DNA of 64,000 nucleotides from Collinsella sp. (GCA_031295385.1 JAUMOL010000029.1:1-64000), one strand, 5' to 3'. Positions 39,204-49,044 are shown, counted from the stretch's first letter. Numbers and translations: made by a program. Notes: a model not told the origin generated them from the letters alone.

Positions 39204-41381
39204 CTAGGGGAGGAGCTTCATGGCGGCGTCGTGGGCGGCGTGCTCGTAGGTGTCGTCGAGGGGCTTGAGCGGCAGCAGGGCGGCAGCCTGTGCATCGCCA
39301 CGGCGCTCGAGGGCATGGGCGATCAACCAGTCGGCGAGCTCGGGGTTCTTGGGCAGCGCCGGGCCATGCAGGTACGTGCCGATGACGCCCTTGTAGATCA
39401 GGCCCTCAAAGCCATCGTCGCCGTTGTTGCCGGTGCCCGTGACGACGGACGTTCCGAGCGGCGTGGCATCGGCGTCCAAAAGCGTGCGGCCGCCATGGTT
39501 CTCGAATCCCACAAAGGGCTCAGGTGCCAGGTCGGTTTTGACGGCTACGTTGCCGATCAGGCGGTCGGAGCCGCGTACGGTTTCGGCAGCAATGACCCCC
39601 AGACCCTCAATGCGATCCTCGCCCATATAGTACGAACGGCCGAGCAGCTGATAACTGCCACAGATGGCGAGCAGCGAGCCGCCATCCTCAACATAGGATG
39701 CGACCTTGTCTTTTTGGGCGAGCAGCTCGTGTGCCACGGCTAGCTGGTCGCGGTCGGAGCCGCCACCCATCATGACGATATCGGCATCGGTGAGATCGAG
39801 TGACTCGCCCATACGGACCTCGTCCACGCGAACGGGGATGCCGCGCCAGGCGCAGCGACGCTCGAGGGCGATAACGTTGCCGCCGTCGCCGTAGAGGTTG
39901 AGGGCATCGGGGTACAGGTAGACGATGCGCAGCGGGCGCGAAAGCTCGACTGGCGCGATGCCGACGGGGACGGCACTGCCATCGGCACACGTTGCAGCGC
40001 GGGCAGCAACCGTGGCTGCATCGGCACCCTTCAGCCCATCGAGTTCTTTGACCAGCGGCGGGAAGGCCGTGTAGTTGGCGACGGCATAGAAAGTGTCGCC
40101 TGCGGCTTCATCCGCAACGGCGCCAATTGCCTGCGCGACGTCCGAGATAATCGCGGCATCGATGCCGGCGTACTTGAGGCGTACCTGCATGTCGTGCGCA
40201 CGCGTGCCTCCGGCAAAGGCGACAAGACCCGGTGTGTCGGCGATGCGCTCGAAGTCGACGTCGTAGATCCACGAGACATCGTGGCCGTCGGCGTCGTTGT
40301 CGTTCAGGAAGAAAGCACAGAGCCTGCCGCCTGCCGTTTTAATGGACTGGATCTGGCGATCGAAGCCCACGGGATTTTTGGCCAGGTTTGCCTCGACGGT
40401 ACGGCCGGCGATCTCCCAGCGGCCCATACGTCCGCCGGCGGGGACGTAGGCATCGAGCGTAGGCTGTAGAAACGCCGTGTCCACGCCCAACTCGCGTGCG
40501 GCAAAGAAGGCGGCGGCAACGTTATAGACCATGTACAGACCGTTGTAGCGTGTGGCGATGTGTACGGCAGCCGCGTCGGGCGCAGATCCAAAGACCAGGT
40601 CGAAGCCGTAGCCGTCGCAGCCGAGCTTCACGCCCGTCACACGGCGGACCAGTGCGGGGCGTGCCCAACCGCACGAGGGGCAATGGTATGCGCCAAGCTG
40701 GCCGTATTGCACGTAGTCGTACTCCAACGGGGCGTTGCACTGCGAGCAAAAGCGCGAGTCGCTAATGCGGTCGGACTCGGTGTCGGTGGCGCCGTCGATG
40801 CCAAAGGCAATACTCGCATTGGGAACGCGCGCGGCAATCGAGGCGCACAGCGGGTCGTCGGCGTTGTAGATGAGCGTCGTTGCCGGCGAAAGCTCCAACG
40901 CGTGGGCGATGACCTCCTGGGTGTGATCGATCTCGCCATAGCGATCTAGCTGGTCGCGGAACAGGTTGAGCAGCACAAAGTACGTCGGCTTGAGCTTGGG
41001 CAGAACGCGTACGGTGTAAAGCTCATCGCACTCAAAAACGCCCACGCGCTTGCCGCTGCTGGTGTGTTTAAGGCCGCCGCGGGCCTCGAGCAGAGCACCT
41101 ACCACACCAGGCTCCATATTGTTGCCGGCACGGTTGCACACCACGGCAGCACCGCTGGCAGCAACGGCGTCGGCGATGAGGTTGGAAGTGGTGGTCTTGC
41201 CATTAGTACCCGTAATCACCACGCTGCGGTCGACAAGGCCAGCGAGGTCGCTCAGCAACTCGGGGTCGATCTTCATGGCGATGCGGCCGGGGAGTACGCC
41301 GCCCTGGCGCTTAAGGACGGAGCGCAGCCCCCAGCGAGCGATATCGCTCGAGGTGCAGGCAAGAGATGAGCGGAGGTTCAT
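39204..41381 (-). CDS. murT-gatD: Fused MurT-GatD lipid II isoglutaminyl synthase
   Basis: 725 residues in one frame. The N-terminal about 480 residues are MurT: ATP-binding TGTNGKTTT (57-65), a Cys4 zinc ribbon (FCSQCNAPLEYDY...YHCPSCGW) and the DUF1727 part (NLAKNPVGFDRQ). The remainder is GatD, a class-I glutamine amidotransferase: nucleophile in LLAICGSYQLLG, histidine in GTYLHGPALPKNPELAD. Known: MurT and GatD form a two-subunit enzyme that amidates the D-Glu of lipid II; they are normally separate genes. No stop or frameshift separates them here. Wall synthesis, cytoplasmic membrane face. Confidence 0.9.
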   Translation of the reverse strand: MNLRSSLACTSSDIARWGLRSVLKRQGGVLPGRIAMKIDPELLSDLAGLVDRSVVITGTNGKTTTSNLIADAVAASGAAVVCNRAGNNMEPGVVGALLEARGGLKHTSSGKRVGVFECDELYTVRVLPKLKPTYFVLLNLFRDQLDRYGEIDHTQEVIAHALELSPATTLIYNADDPLCASIAARVPNASIAFGIDGATDTESDRISDSRFCSQCNAPLEYDYVQYGQLGAYHCPSCGWARPALVRRVTGVKLGCDGYGFDLVFGSAPDAAAVHIATRYNGLYMVYNVAAAFFAARELGVDTAFLQPTLDAYVPAGGRMGRWEIAGRTVEANLAKNPVGFDRQIQSIKTAGGRLCAFFLNDNDADGHDVSWIYDVDFERIADTPGLVAFAGGTRAHDMQVRLKYAGIDAAIISDVAQAIGAVADEAAGDTFYAVANYTAFPPLVKELDGLKGADAATVAARAATCADGSAVPVGIAPVELSRPLRIVYLYPDALNLYGDGGNVIALERRCAWRGIPVRVDEVRMGESLDLTDADIVMMGGGSDRDQLAVAHELLAQKDKVASYVEDGGSLLAICGSYQLLGRSYYMGEDRIEGLGVIAAETVRGSDRLIGNVAVKTDLAPEPFVGFENHGGRTLLDADATPLGTSVVTGTGNNGDDGFEGLIYKGVIGTYLHGPALPKNPELADWLIAHALERRGDAQAAALLPLKPLDDTYEHAAHDAAMKLLP

Positions 41382-41426
41382 GAAACCGTTCCTAACGTAA
41401 ACGACATGGTCGGGTCGAGTGCGTCA

Positions 41427-42470
41427 CTAAAAACCGTAGCGGCGCGCAAATTCCTGGGCAAGCTGCGACACGTCTTCGCAGGCATTGGCCCAGGGGGCAA
41501 AGTCGGGAGTGTCCGAGATAATACCGTCCGCTTCCCAAACGGCCTGGTGCGAAAGATCCCAGGGATCGTGTGGCTCGGGCCGGCAGGGAAGGTACGGTGT
41601 CTGGTACATGGGGTTCAGTAAGAAGAACGCACCGCCCTCGCAACGGTTGGCAAACTCACGCAGCGCGCGTGTCGCCGGGCGCATCTTGTTTGTTTTGAAC
41701 AGCAGAATCGTGCGGGCGAGCAGATACCAAGGAGAGTTCTCGAGCGCGTCAGCCCCGATCTCTTCCTCGAGCTGGTGGGCCAGGGCAAAAAAGCCGTCCT
41801 GGTCTTCCAGGCGAGCGAGGGCGAGCAACACGGTGCCTGCGGCTCGGGTGGGGTAGCCTTCCGCCTTAAGGACGCGGCGGGCGTAGTTGGCGGCAGCACG
41901 GTAGCGGGCGCTCGCCATGCACAGCTGCGAGATGGCCTCGAGCGTATGAAGCCACCCGATAAGAGCCGGCTCGCTTACGGTGAGATCGGCCGCTGTCACG
42001 CCGTCTGCCAGCACCTTGTTGGCCCAGTAGTGCGGGGCTTCCATGTCGAACCCGGGTACGCTTTGCTGCAGGTAATCGGCCGTGGTCGCCTCGAGCTTCA
42101 TCAGGTCGCCCAGGCAGGCGTCAACGGGCGTGTCGGCCAGGATGATGGCGAGCAGCTGGGCATCGAGGACATGCGCATCGACGCGGACGATCTTGAGCAG
42201 CTCATCACGCATATCGTCGAACAGGCGGTTGCGCGTCTGCTCGAACTCCTCGTCGCTGCCCATGTCCTCGATGCGATGGAGCTCGTCGAGCAGGTGGCGG
42301 TGGACGCCGGCATAGGACAGCAGCGCCTGGGCATGCTCGGTCTGCGCATACTTATGAGGGTTGACGTTCACGTCGTTATGGACAAGATCGCGCGCTGCAT
42401 CGGTGAGTTCGGGGTGCGACGCAACGTAGGCGCGCTCCAGGTAGGCGGGGATGTAGACGCTCGGATCCAT
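41427..42470 (-). CDS. TPR-like hypothetical protein A
   Basis: 347 residues, soluble, helical. The repeated A-x-Y-A-x-x-x-L pattern (LCMASARYRAAANYARRVLKAEGYPTRAAGTVLLALARLEDQDGFFALAHQLEEE) fits tetratricopeptide-like or ST7-like repeats. It overlaps the upstream gene (TAATG). Together the two look like a paired scaffold; no enzyme motif is seen. Confidence 0.65.
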   Translation of the reverse strand: MDPSVYIPAYLERAYVASHPELTDAARDLVHNDVNVNPHKYAQTEHAQALLSYAGVHRHLLDELHRIEDMGSDEEFEQTRNRLFDDMRDELLKIVRVDAHVLDAQLLAIILADTPVDACLGDLMKLEATTADYLQQSVPGFDMEAPHYWANKVLADGVTAADLTVSEPALIGWLHTLEAISQLCMASARYRAAANYARRVLKAEGYPTRAAGTVLLALARLEDQDGFFALAHQLEEEIGADALENSPWYLLARTILLFKTNKMRPATRALREFANRCEGGAFFLLNPMYQTPYLPCRPEPHDPWDLSHQAVWEADGIISDTPDFAPWANACEDVSQLAQEFARRYGF

Positions 42471-43546
42471 TAGAGGTCTCCTCCCTTAAACGGCAGGCCC
42501 TGCTCGGCCGCGCGCAGGATGCGCTCGTCGATCTGGGAACGCACGATGTCGTTGGTGGCGACCCAGGCGGCAAAGCTGGCGTTGTCGGGGGCGCCCAGAC
42601 CCTCCTGCAGTACCGGCGTCGCTTCGGACAGCGCAAGGACGAGCTCGTCGGTGGAGCCCACACCCACGTTGACGCGGGCATAGACGCCATCGGGAAACTC
42701 GGTTTGGAAGTAGAGCGCCTCGGCCGCGTGCGGACACGAGCGTGCAAGGATACGCAGGTAGTGCTCGGCACCCTCGTAGTCCAGCTCGCGCCAGGCTGCG
42801 CTCATCAGTGCGATGAGCGTCCACGGGTCCAAGTCGCGCTCCGCATCTTTGGGGCGGCGGCGCAGCGGGGTATTCGCGAGGTACGGCACGGAGTGGGCAG
42901 AGCGAAAGCGCTTGAGCTCCTCGGCGGGGTATTCGAGCTTTGCCATGGCGAGCATCGCGGTGTGGCGGACACCAGCGGGGTCGTTGGGCGCAAAGTCCAA
43001 GCTGCGGTTTGCGGCTTCGAGCGACATGCGGTAGCGGCCGCTAATGAGGGCGCGCGACGCAAGGGCGGCAAGCCAGCGCAGGTAGGGACGGCGGGTCAGG
43101 TCGCCTGCGGCCTCACGCTCGTAGGGGTCTTGCGCCGAGGCGATCTTGAGCGCCAGGTCGTGCTCGACCTCATCGCACTTGGACACCAGGTACTGTACGT
43201 ATTCCTCGTTGGATTCGGCGGTGAGTGCCGTCAGCATGCGCTGGGCGTCCCAGTTGGCCGGATCGAGTGCGGCGGCCTCGCGAAGCATGTTCTCGGCAGC
43301 GGCCTCTTCCTGCTCGGCCTGGGCATCGTCGGGGATAAAGGGAATGCGGTAGTCGACAGCCTCGACCACCTTGGCAATGAGGTGCCCGGCGCGGTCGCGG
43401 TCGTGCACGATGAGCGGTGCGGGGTTGCGGGTGAATTGTTCCATCAGACGCTCTACGGCGGCAGCGTCGGTGAGCGGGATATTGTCGCGGCGCAAGGCCT
43501 CAAGAACGAGGCGATGGCAATCCTCTTGAATGGGATCGAATGCCAT
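42470..43546 (-). CDS. TPR-like hypothetical protein B
   Basis: 358 residues from ATG 43546 (AAGGAGG six bases upstream). Similar in style to the next gene: helical repeats (YRMSLEAANRSLDFAPNDPAGVRHTAMLAMAKLEYPAEELKRFRS, WRELDYEGAEHYLRILARSCPHAAEAL). Probably an ST7-like or SEL1-free TPR protein. Function unknown. Confidence 0.65.
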   Translation of the reverse strand: MAFDPIQEDCHRLVLEALRRDNIPLTDAAAVERLMEQFTRNPAPLIVHDRDRAGHLIAKVVEAVDYRIPFIPDDAQAEQEEAAAENMLREAAALDPANWDAQRMLTALTAESNEEYVQYLVSKCDEVEHDLALKIASAQDPYEREAAGDLTRRPYLRWLAALASRALISGRYRMSLEAANRSLDFAPNDPAGVRHTAMLAMAKLEYPAEELKRFRSAHSVPYLANTPLRRRPKDAERDLDPWTLIALMSAAWRELDYEGAEHYLRILARSCPHAAEALYFQTEFPDGVYARVNVGVGSTDELVLALSEATPVLQEGLGAPDNASFAAWVATNDIVRSQIDERILRAAEQGLPFKGGDL

Positions 43547-44046
43547 GGGGCCTCCTTTGCTGCGGTTAGGGTTCAAATATCTCTATATAAGGTTCTAGTT
43601 TACCCGCATGTGGCACACCGGGGGTGCCGCACTTGGACATGCACCTTTGCACCACGAAGACGGATGTCGCACAAATGTCGGCACCTTGGACGACTGAGTG
43701 GTATCACTGTGCCGCAAACGGTCGATTTTTGGCGGCGAACGGGGCGCATTTTGGAGGGGCACAGTCCTGCCCGGGATATGTGGTCAACCTTGATAAAACG
43801 TTTGCCCAGCTTGGGAGTATGGATGTCGCACAAGGGTCTTCAGGGATAGAAAAAACGTTTCATCATTGTTGGCTTTAGGTGAATAACTGACCAACCAGAA
43901 CGGTAAAATAGTGTTTGTCTGAGCGTTGAGACGTTTAGACATCGCGCATTGTCATCGCCGGCAACGCGCAAACCGGTCCTAACGGAGCCAATTGGGTGCT
44001 CCGTTATATACGCAAGTCTAAGAGGGGCTTGTTTAGGAGGCACAGT
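43547..44046. other. 500-bp divergent intergenic region
   Basis: No convincing gene. It must hold the leftward promoter of the TPR pair and the rightward promoter of the alcohol dehydrogenase. A 13-bp direct repeat GGATGTCGCACAA lies at 43662-43674 and 43821-43833. A 9-bp stem with 9-nt loop (43980-44006) lies in the probable leader of the dehydrogenase, about 40 bases before its start. The role of each is unknown. Confidence 0.4.
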
Positions 44047-45270
44047 ATGGGACGTTTTACCAATCCTCGCGATCTGTACTTTGGTGAGGGCGCTCGCCAC
44101 GAGGTAAAGAACCTCAAGGGCAAGAAGGCCATCATCGTTTCTGGCGGCAGCTCTATGCGCCGCGGCGGGTTCCTGCAGGACGTTGAGGCCGACCTCAAAG
44201 AGGGCGGCTTCGAGGTCAAGCTGTTCGAGGGCGTCGAGTCCGACCCGTCCATCGAGACGGTCATGAAGGGCGCCGAGGCCATGCGCGAGTTCGAGCCCGA
44301 CTGGATTATCGCCATCGGCGGCGGCTCGCCCATCGATGCCGCTAAGGCCATGTGGGTCTTCTACGAGTATCCCGAGGAGTCCTTCGATAACATCATCCAG
44401 CCGTTCAGCTTCCCCGAGCTGCGTCAGAAGGCTCATTTCTGCGCCATCTCCTCTACCTCCGGCACCGCTACCGAGGTCACCGCGTTCTCCGTCATTACCG
44501 ACTACGCCAAGGGCATCAAGTACCCGCTGGCCGACTTCAACATCACCCCTGATGTCGCCATCGTCGACCCCGAGCTCACCTACACCATGCCCGCCAAGCT
44601 GTGCGCTCACACCGGCATGGATGCTCTGACCCACTGCATGGAGGCCTACGTTTCCACCTGCGCCTCTATGTTCACCGACGCCAACGCCCTGCACGGCATC
44701 CGCGAGATCGTCGAGTGGCTGCCCAAGTCCTATGCTGGCGACCATGAGGCCCGTCAGCACATGCACGAGGCTCAGTGCATCGCCGGTATCGCCTTCTCCT
44801 CGGGCCTGCTCGGCATCGTTCACTCCATGGCTCACAAGACCGGTGCTGCCTTTGAGAACGGCCACATCATCCACGGTGCCGCTAACGCCATGTACCTGGG
44901 CAAGGTTATCCAGTGGAACTCCAAGGATCCCCGTGCTGCCGAGCGTTACGCTTACGTGGCCAAGGAGATCCTGCACCTTCCCGGCGAGACCAACGAGGAG
45001 CTCATCGCTGCGCTCGTCCAGAAGATTCGCGACCTCAACGACCAGCTCAACATTCCGCAGTCCATCAAGGATTACGCGAATGGTGGCGTGAAGGTCGACG
45101 CCGAGAACCCGCAGATGGTTTCCGAGGAGGAGTTCCTCGCCAAGCTGCCCGAGATCGCCGCGAACGCCGAGCAGGACGCCTGCACGCCCGAGAACCCGCG
45201 TGAGACCAAGGCTGCCGACTTTGAGAAGATCCTCAAGGCCTGCTACTACGACACCGACATCGATTTCTAA
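44047..45270 (+). CDS. Iron-containing alcohol dehydrogenase
   Basis: 407 residues. Group III (iron-dependent) features: nucleotide-binding GGGSPIDAAKAM (about 94-105), substrate/cofactor STSGTATEVTAFSVITD, and the metal-ligand region HTGMDALTHCMEAYVS and GIVHSMAHKTGAAFENGHIIHGAANA. It would interconvert alcohols and aldehydes with NAD(P)H, probably for fermentation balance. AGGAGG lies seven bases before the ATG. A strong terminator follows. Confidence 0.9.
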   Translation: MGRFTNPRDLYFGEGARHEVKNLKGKKAIIVSGGSSMRRGGFLQDVEADLKEGGFEVKLFEGVESDPSIETVMKGAEAMREFEPDWIIAIGGGSPIDAAKAMWVFYEYPEESFDNIIQPFSFPELRQKAHFCAISSTSGTATEVTAFSVITDYAKGIKYPLADFNITPDVAIVDPELTYTMPAKLCAHTGMDALTHCMEAYVSTCASMFTDANALHGIREIVEWLPKSYAGDHEARQHMHEAQCIAGIAFSSGLLGIVHSMAHKTGAAFENGHIIHGAANAMYLGKVIQWNSKDPRAAERYAYVAKEILHLPGETNEELIAALVQKIRDLNDQLNIPQSIKDYANGGVKVDAENPQMVSEEEFLAKLPEIAANAEQDACTPENPRETKAADFEKILKACYYDTDIDF

Positions 45271-45291
45271 TCGACTCTTGTTATCGTAACG

Positions 45292-45333
45292 AGGGGCTCC
45301 GCACGTATCTGTACGGAGCCCCTTTCTTTTTTA
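45292..45333 (+). terminator. Terminator after alcohol dehydrogenase
   Basis: Ten-bp stem (45292-45301 with 45314-45323), 12-nt loop, followed by TTCTTTTTTATTTT. Confidence 0.9.
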
Positions 45334-45353
45334 TTTTAGAGAATGGGATAGTT

Positions 45354-46454
45354 ATGGCTTCAATTTTCAATAGCCCCAGCAAGTACATCCAGGGTCCGGA
45401 CGAGCTGGCCAAGCTCGGTTCCTATGTCGAGCCGCTCGGTGCTAAGGCCCTCGTCATCGTGACGCCTTCGGGCAAGAAGCGCGTCGGTGCCAAGATTGAG
45501 GGCGGTTTTGCCGAGGCCAAGGCCGAGCTGCTGTTTGAGGACTTTAACGGCGAGTGCTCCAAGGGCGAGGTCGATCGCCTGGTTGCGCTCGCTCGCGACA
45601 ACGGTTGCGACATCATCGTCGGCGTCGGTGGCGGCAAGATCCTCGACACCGCGAAGGCCGTCGCCTATTACCTGGAGTCCCCGGTTATCATTTGTCCCAC
45701 CATTGCTTCGACCGATGCCCCGTGTTCGGCGCTTTCGGTGCTCTATACCGATGACGGCCAGTTCGACAAGTACCTCTTCCTGAAGGCAAACCCCAATATC
45801 GTCCTTATGGATACGACGGTTATCGCGGCGAGCCCGGTGCGCCTGACGGTTTCCGGTATGGGCGATGCGCTCGCAACCTACTTTGAGGCCCAGGCGACGC
45901 ATGATGCCGACGGCGGCACCTGCGCTGGCGGCAAGGGCGGCATGGCCGGCCTGGCGCTCGCCAAGCTCTGCTACGAGACGCTTATGGCCGATGGCGTCAA
46001 GGCCAAGGTTGCACTGGAGAAGGGCGCGCTGACGCCTGCCGTCGAGCACATCATCGAGGCCAACACGCTGCTCTCCGGTATTGGCTTTGAGAGCTCGGGC
46101 CTTGCTGCTGCTCATGCCATCCACAATGGCCTGACGATGCTGCCCGAGTGCCACGGCATGTATCACGGCGAGAAGGTCGCCTTTGGCACCATCGTCCAAC
46201 TGGTACTCGAGGATGCCCCGACCGAGAAGCTCGAGGAAGTCTTGGGCTTCTGCATTGAGCTGGGCCTGCCGGTCACGATGAAGGAACTTGGCGTTGCCGA
46301 GCTTACGCGCGAGCAGCCCATGACTGTTGCCGAGGCCGCCTGCGCGCCCGATGACACCATGTGCAACATGCCGTTTGAGGTGACGCCCGAGATGGTCGCA
46401 AACGCCATCCTGGGTGCCGACGCACTGGGTCATTATTACCTTATGGATGAGTAA
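45354..46454 (+). CDS. Glycerol dehydrogenase-type enzyme (GldA-like), copy 1
   Basis: 366 residues. GldA signature: VGVGGGKILDTAKAVAYYL, STDAPCSALSVLY, and ligands in GMGDALATYFEAQ (Asp), AHAIHNGLTMLPECHGMYHGEKVAFG (two His). Known: zinc-dependent NAD+ oxidation of glycerol or related diols and hydroxyacetone. The substrate cannot be fixed from sequence. Confidence 0.88.
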   Translation: MASIFNSPSKYIQGPDELAKLGSYVEPLGAKALVIVTPSGKKRVGAKIEGGFAEAKAELLFEDFNGECSKGEVDRLVALARDNGCDIIVGVGGGKILDTAKAVAYYLESPVIICPTIASTDAPCSALSVLYTDDGQFDKYLFLKANPNIVLMDTTVIAASPVRLTVSGMGDALATYFEAQATHDADGGTCAGGKGGMAGLALAKLCYETLMADGVKAKVALEKGALTPAVEHIIEANTLLSGIGFESSGLAAAHAIHNGLTMLPECHGMYHGEKVAFGTIVQLVLEDAPTEKLEEVLGFCIELGLPVTMKELGVAELTREQPMTVAEAACAPDDTMCNMPFEVTPEMVANAILGADALGHYYLMDE

Positions 46455-46473
46455 ACTAAACTAAGGTAAGGAA

Positions 46474-46507
46474 GGGGCAAAGCCGACAGATGGCTTTGCC
46501 CCTTTTT
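46474..46507 (+). terminator. Terminator between the two gldA-like genes
   Basis: Eleven-bp stem (46474-46484 with 46492-46502), 7-nt loop, then TTTTT. It separates the two dehydrogenase transcripts. Confidence 0.9.
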
Positions 46508-46572
46508 GCTATGGTGCAAAGGGGTAAGGTTACTTTGCACCAATCGTTGTTTGATGAAGGGCGGATTCTCGT

Positions 46573-47640
46573 ATGGCGCTTCCTATGGTTTACGGCGGTC
46601 CCGGCCGGTATGTTCAGGGGCCGGGCGAACTGTCGCGTCAAGGCAGGTATTTGTCATGGTTGGGCTGCGCTGCCTATGTCTTGTTTGACCAGGGCACCGA
46701 GGATCGGCTGTGCAGGCAGATCGTCGATGGATTTCTGGATGAAGATCTAAGCGAGCCGTTCTTTAAGATTTACAACGGTCCGTGTACGGAAGATGCCGTT
46801 GTCGAAATGGCCAAGGAAGCCCGGGCCGAGTATTGCGACATGGTGGTGGGCATTGGCGGCGGCAAGATGCTCGATATCGCCAAGGCCGTTGCGTTTTATG
46901 CCGAGTTGCCGTTGTGCGTATGTCCCACGGCGGCGTCGATGGACGGTCCGTGCAGCGCGATTTCGGTGCTGTATCACGAGGATGGGTCGTTCGACCGCTA
47001 CCTGATGCTTGAGAAGAATCCAGACCTGGTCGTGGTCGATACCAACGTGGTCGCGGCGGCCCCGCTGCGTATGACGGTCGCTGGTATGGGCGATGCGCTG
47101 GCAACGTATTTCGAGGCGCGTTCGTGCGCCGCGGCGCACGGCGCCAACGAGCACGGTGGCGCGCCGGGACACTTGGCCTTGGTTGCGGCTCGTGCCTGCT
47201 ATGACACACTCATGGAGTGCGGCGTCGCTGCCAAGCGCGATCTCAAAAAGGGCCGTACATCGCCAGCGGTTGAGCGCCTGATCGAGTGCAATATTCTGCT
47301 CTCGGGTGTTGGCTTTGAGAGTGGTGGCCTAGCGCTTGCCCATGCCATAGCCAACGGCCTGACGATTCTGCCCGAGTGCAAGGCCATGCATGGTGAGGCC
47401 GTGGCATTTGGCCTGGTGGTGCAGCTGCGCCTGGAGCGTGCGCCCGAGCTTGATCAGGTGCTCGAGTTTTGCCAGCGCGTTGGTCTACCGACGACGCTCG
47501 CGGAGCTGGGACTTGGCGAGATTTCCGATACCGACCTGATGAGCGTTGCGGATGCGGTCTTTAGAAACGAGCGCAATATGGCCAACGAGCAGGCCAAGGT
47601 GACCAAACAGAAGCTCGTGCAGCTCATGTGCGAGGCATAG
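46573..47640 (+). CDS. Glycerol dehydrogenase-type enzyme (GldA-like), copy 2
   Basis: 355 residues, a paralogue of the upstream gene (shared GGGKMLDIAKAVAFY, SMDGPCSAISVLY, GMGDALATYFEARS, LAHAIANGLTILPECKAMHGEAVAFG). The metal ligands are kept. The N-terminus (VYGGPGRYVQGPGELSRQGRYLSWLG) is diverged, so substrate may differ. Start ATG 46573 is the first in frame; no clear strong ribosome site was seen. Confidence 0.85.
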   Translation: MALPMVYGGPGRYVQGPGELSRQGRYLSWLGCAAYVLFDQGTEDRLCRQIVDGFLDEDLSEPFFKIYNGPCTEDAVVEMAKEARAEYCDMVVGIGGGKMLDIAKAVAFYAELPLCVCPTAASMDGPCSAISVLYHEDGSFDRYLMLEKNPDLVVVDTNVVAAAPLRMTVAGMGDALATYFEARSCAAAHGANEHGGAPGHLALVAARACYDTLMECGVAAKRDLKKGRTSPAVERLIECNILLSGVGFESGGLALAHAIANGLTILPECKAMHGEAVAFGLVVQLRLERAPELDQVLEFCQRVGLPTTLAELGLGEISDTDLMSVADAVFRNERNMANEQAKVTKQKLVQLMCEA

Positions 47641-47790
47641 CTTGGCGCTTGATTGACCTTGTGCAATCGGGGCGGCGATAGGCCATGGGTTATTTCCCTC
47701 AAGGTGCACCGCGTGTAATTTGCCCGAGGTGTGGGCCGATAGCGTATCATTATCTCTTGCTTGTTTGCACTGCTCAGGGAGGGGCCGCGC

Positions 47791-49044
47791 ATGGCGCAGG
47801 AACACGATCTGCTTGATGACATTATCGAGATCAGCAAGGGTTTCGACTTTCTTAAAAACCCGCTTGGCGGCGTGACCGATGCGCTCGATCCGTCGGCGCC
47901 GCAGTGGAATCCTGCCGACTACAAGGAGCGCCCGCGCGGCAACACCATTCCGTGTTTGACCTGCAAAAACGAAAAGAGCGGTTGCGCCGCGTGCATGGAC
48001 GTGTGCCCGGTCAACGCTATCGAGGTCGAGGAAGACGCCATCGAGATCCTCGACTCCTGTCGCAAGTGCGGCCTGTGCGCCGCTGCCTGTCCGACCGAGG
48101 CGATCATCTCGCCGCGCCTGGCGCCTAAAAACCTGTATGACGATATCGTCTCCGCTGCTACGAGCCACGAGACCGCCTACGTCACCTGCACACGCGCCCT
48201 CAAGCGCATGCCGCGCGAAAACGAGGTCGTCGTTGCCTGCGTGGGCGATATTACGGCCGAGACCTGGTTCTCGGTACTGGCGGACTATCCCAACGTGAGC
48301 GTCTACCTGCCACTGGGCGTGTGCGATAAGTGCCGCAACACCGGTGGCGAGGACATTTTGGGCGAGGCCATTGCTACCGCCGAGGAGTGGGCGGGTACGG
48401 GCATGGGCCTGGAGGTCGACCCCAAGAGCCTCAAATGCCATAAGCGCCGCGAGTACGAGCGCAAGGAGTACATGGATAAGATTGCCCGCACCACGGGCCT
48501 GACGGTGACCAAGCTCAATCCGGCGACGGCGGCGCTGGCCTCGGTGACGCAGAAGTTGAAGGCTCACCGTCACCAGATCACGCAGCTCGAGCGCACGCTC
48601 AACACCATGTGCGGCACCACGACGACCAAGCGTCGCCGTTCGCTCACGCACGGGCGGCAGCTGGTGCTCTCGACGCTGCAGAACCACCCCGAGCTTGCCC
48701 AGAATATGCAGGTGAGCACACCGGAATGCGATTTTGACAAGTGCACGTCATGCGGCGAGTGCGTCAACGTGTGCCCCACGTTTGCCTGCGATTTGGTGGG
48801 AAGCGGTCGCTTTGCACTGGAGTCCACGTATTGCCTAGGTTGCGGAGCCTGCGTCAAGGTGTGCCCCGAGCATGCGCTCAAGCTGGTCGAGCACGATGCA
48901 TCCAATCTGGTCGTTGTCGACCCCGAGGCCGAGGAAAAGGCCGCTCAGAAGGCCAAGGCCCACGAAGAGGCCCAGAAGGCCAAGGCCGAGGCAAAGGCCA
49001 AGCTTGACAAGATGCTCGATCAGGTGGAGAAGCTCGCGGACTAG
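47791..49044 (+). CDS. Polyferredoxin with four 4Fe-4S motifs
   Basis: 417 residues. Two cluster sites near the N-terminus (CLTCKNEKSGCAACMDVCP and CRKCGLCAAACPTEAI) and two near the C-terminus (CTSCGECVNVCPTF and CLGCGACVKVCPEHAL). A middle domain (VVVACVGDITAETWFSVLADYPNVSVYLPLGVCDKC) recalls a hydrogenase/heterodisulfide-type electron carrier. The last about 45 residues are a Lys/Glu/Ala coiled coil. Likely cytoplasmic electron transfer; partners not shown. AGGGAGGGG precedes the ATG. Confidence 0.8.
   Translation: MAQEHDLLDDIIEISKGFDFLKNPLGGVTDALDPSAPQWNPADYKERPRGNTIPCLTCKNEKSGCAACMDVCPVNAIEVEEDAIEILDSCRKCGLCAAACPTEAIISPRLAPKNLYDDIVSAATSHETAYVTCTRALKRMPRENEVVVACVGDITAETWFSVLADYPNVSVYLPLGVCDKCRNTGGEDILGEAIATAEEWAGTGMGLEVDPKSLKCHKRREYERKEYMDKIARTTGLTVTKLNPATAALASVTQKLKAHRHQITQLERTLNTMCGTTTTKRRRSLTHGRQLVLSTLQNHPELAQNMQVSTPECDFDKCTSCGECVNVCPTFACDLVGSGRFALESTYCLGCGACVKVCPEHALKLVEHDASNLVVVDPEAEEKAAQKAKAHEEAQKAKAEAKAKLDKMLDQVEKLAD

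Noticed and set aside
39096..39743. Open frame on the plus strand over the murT-gatD 3' end
   Set aside because: It is antisense to a well-supported gene with a terminator in its path and has no recognisable protein.
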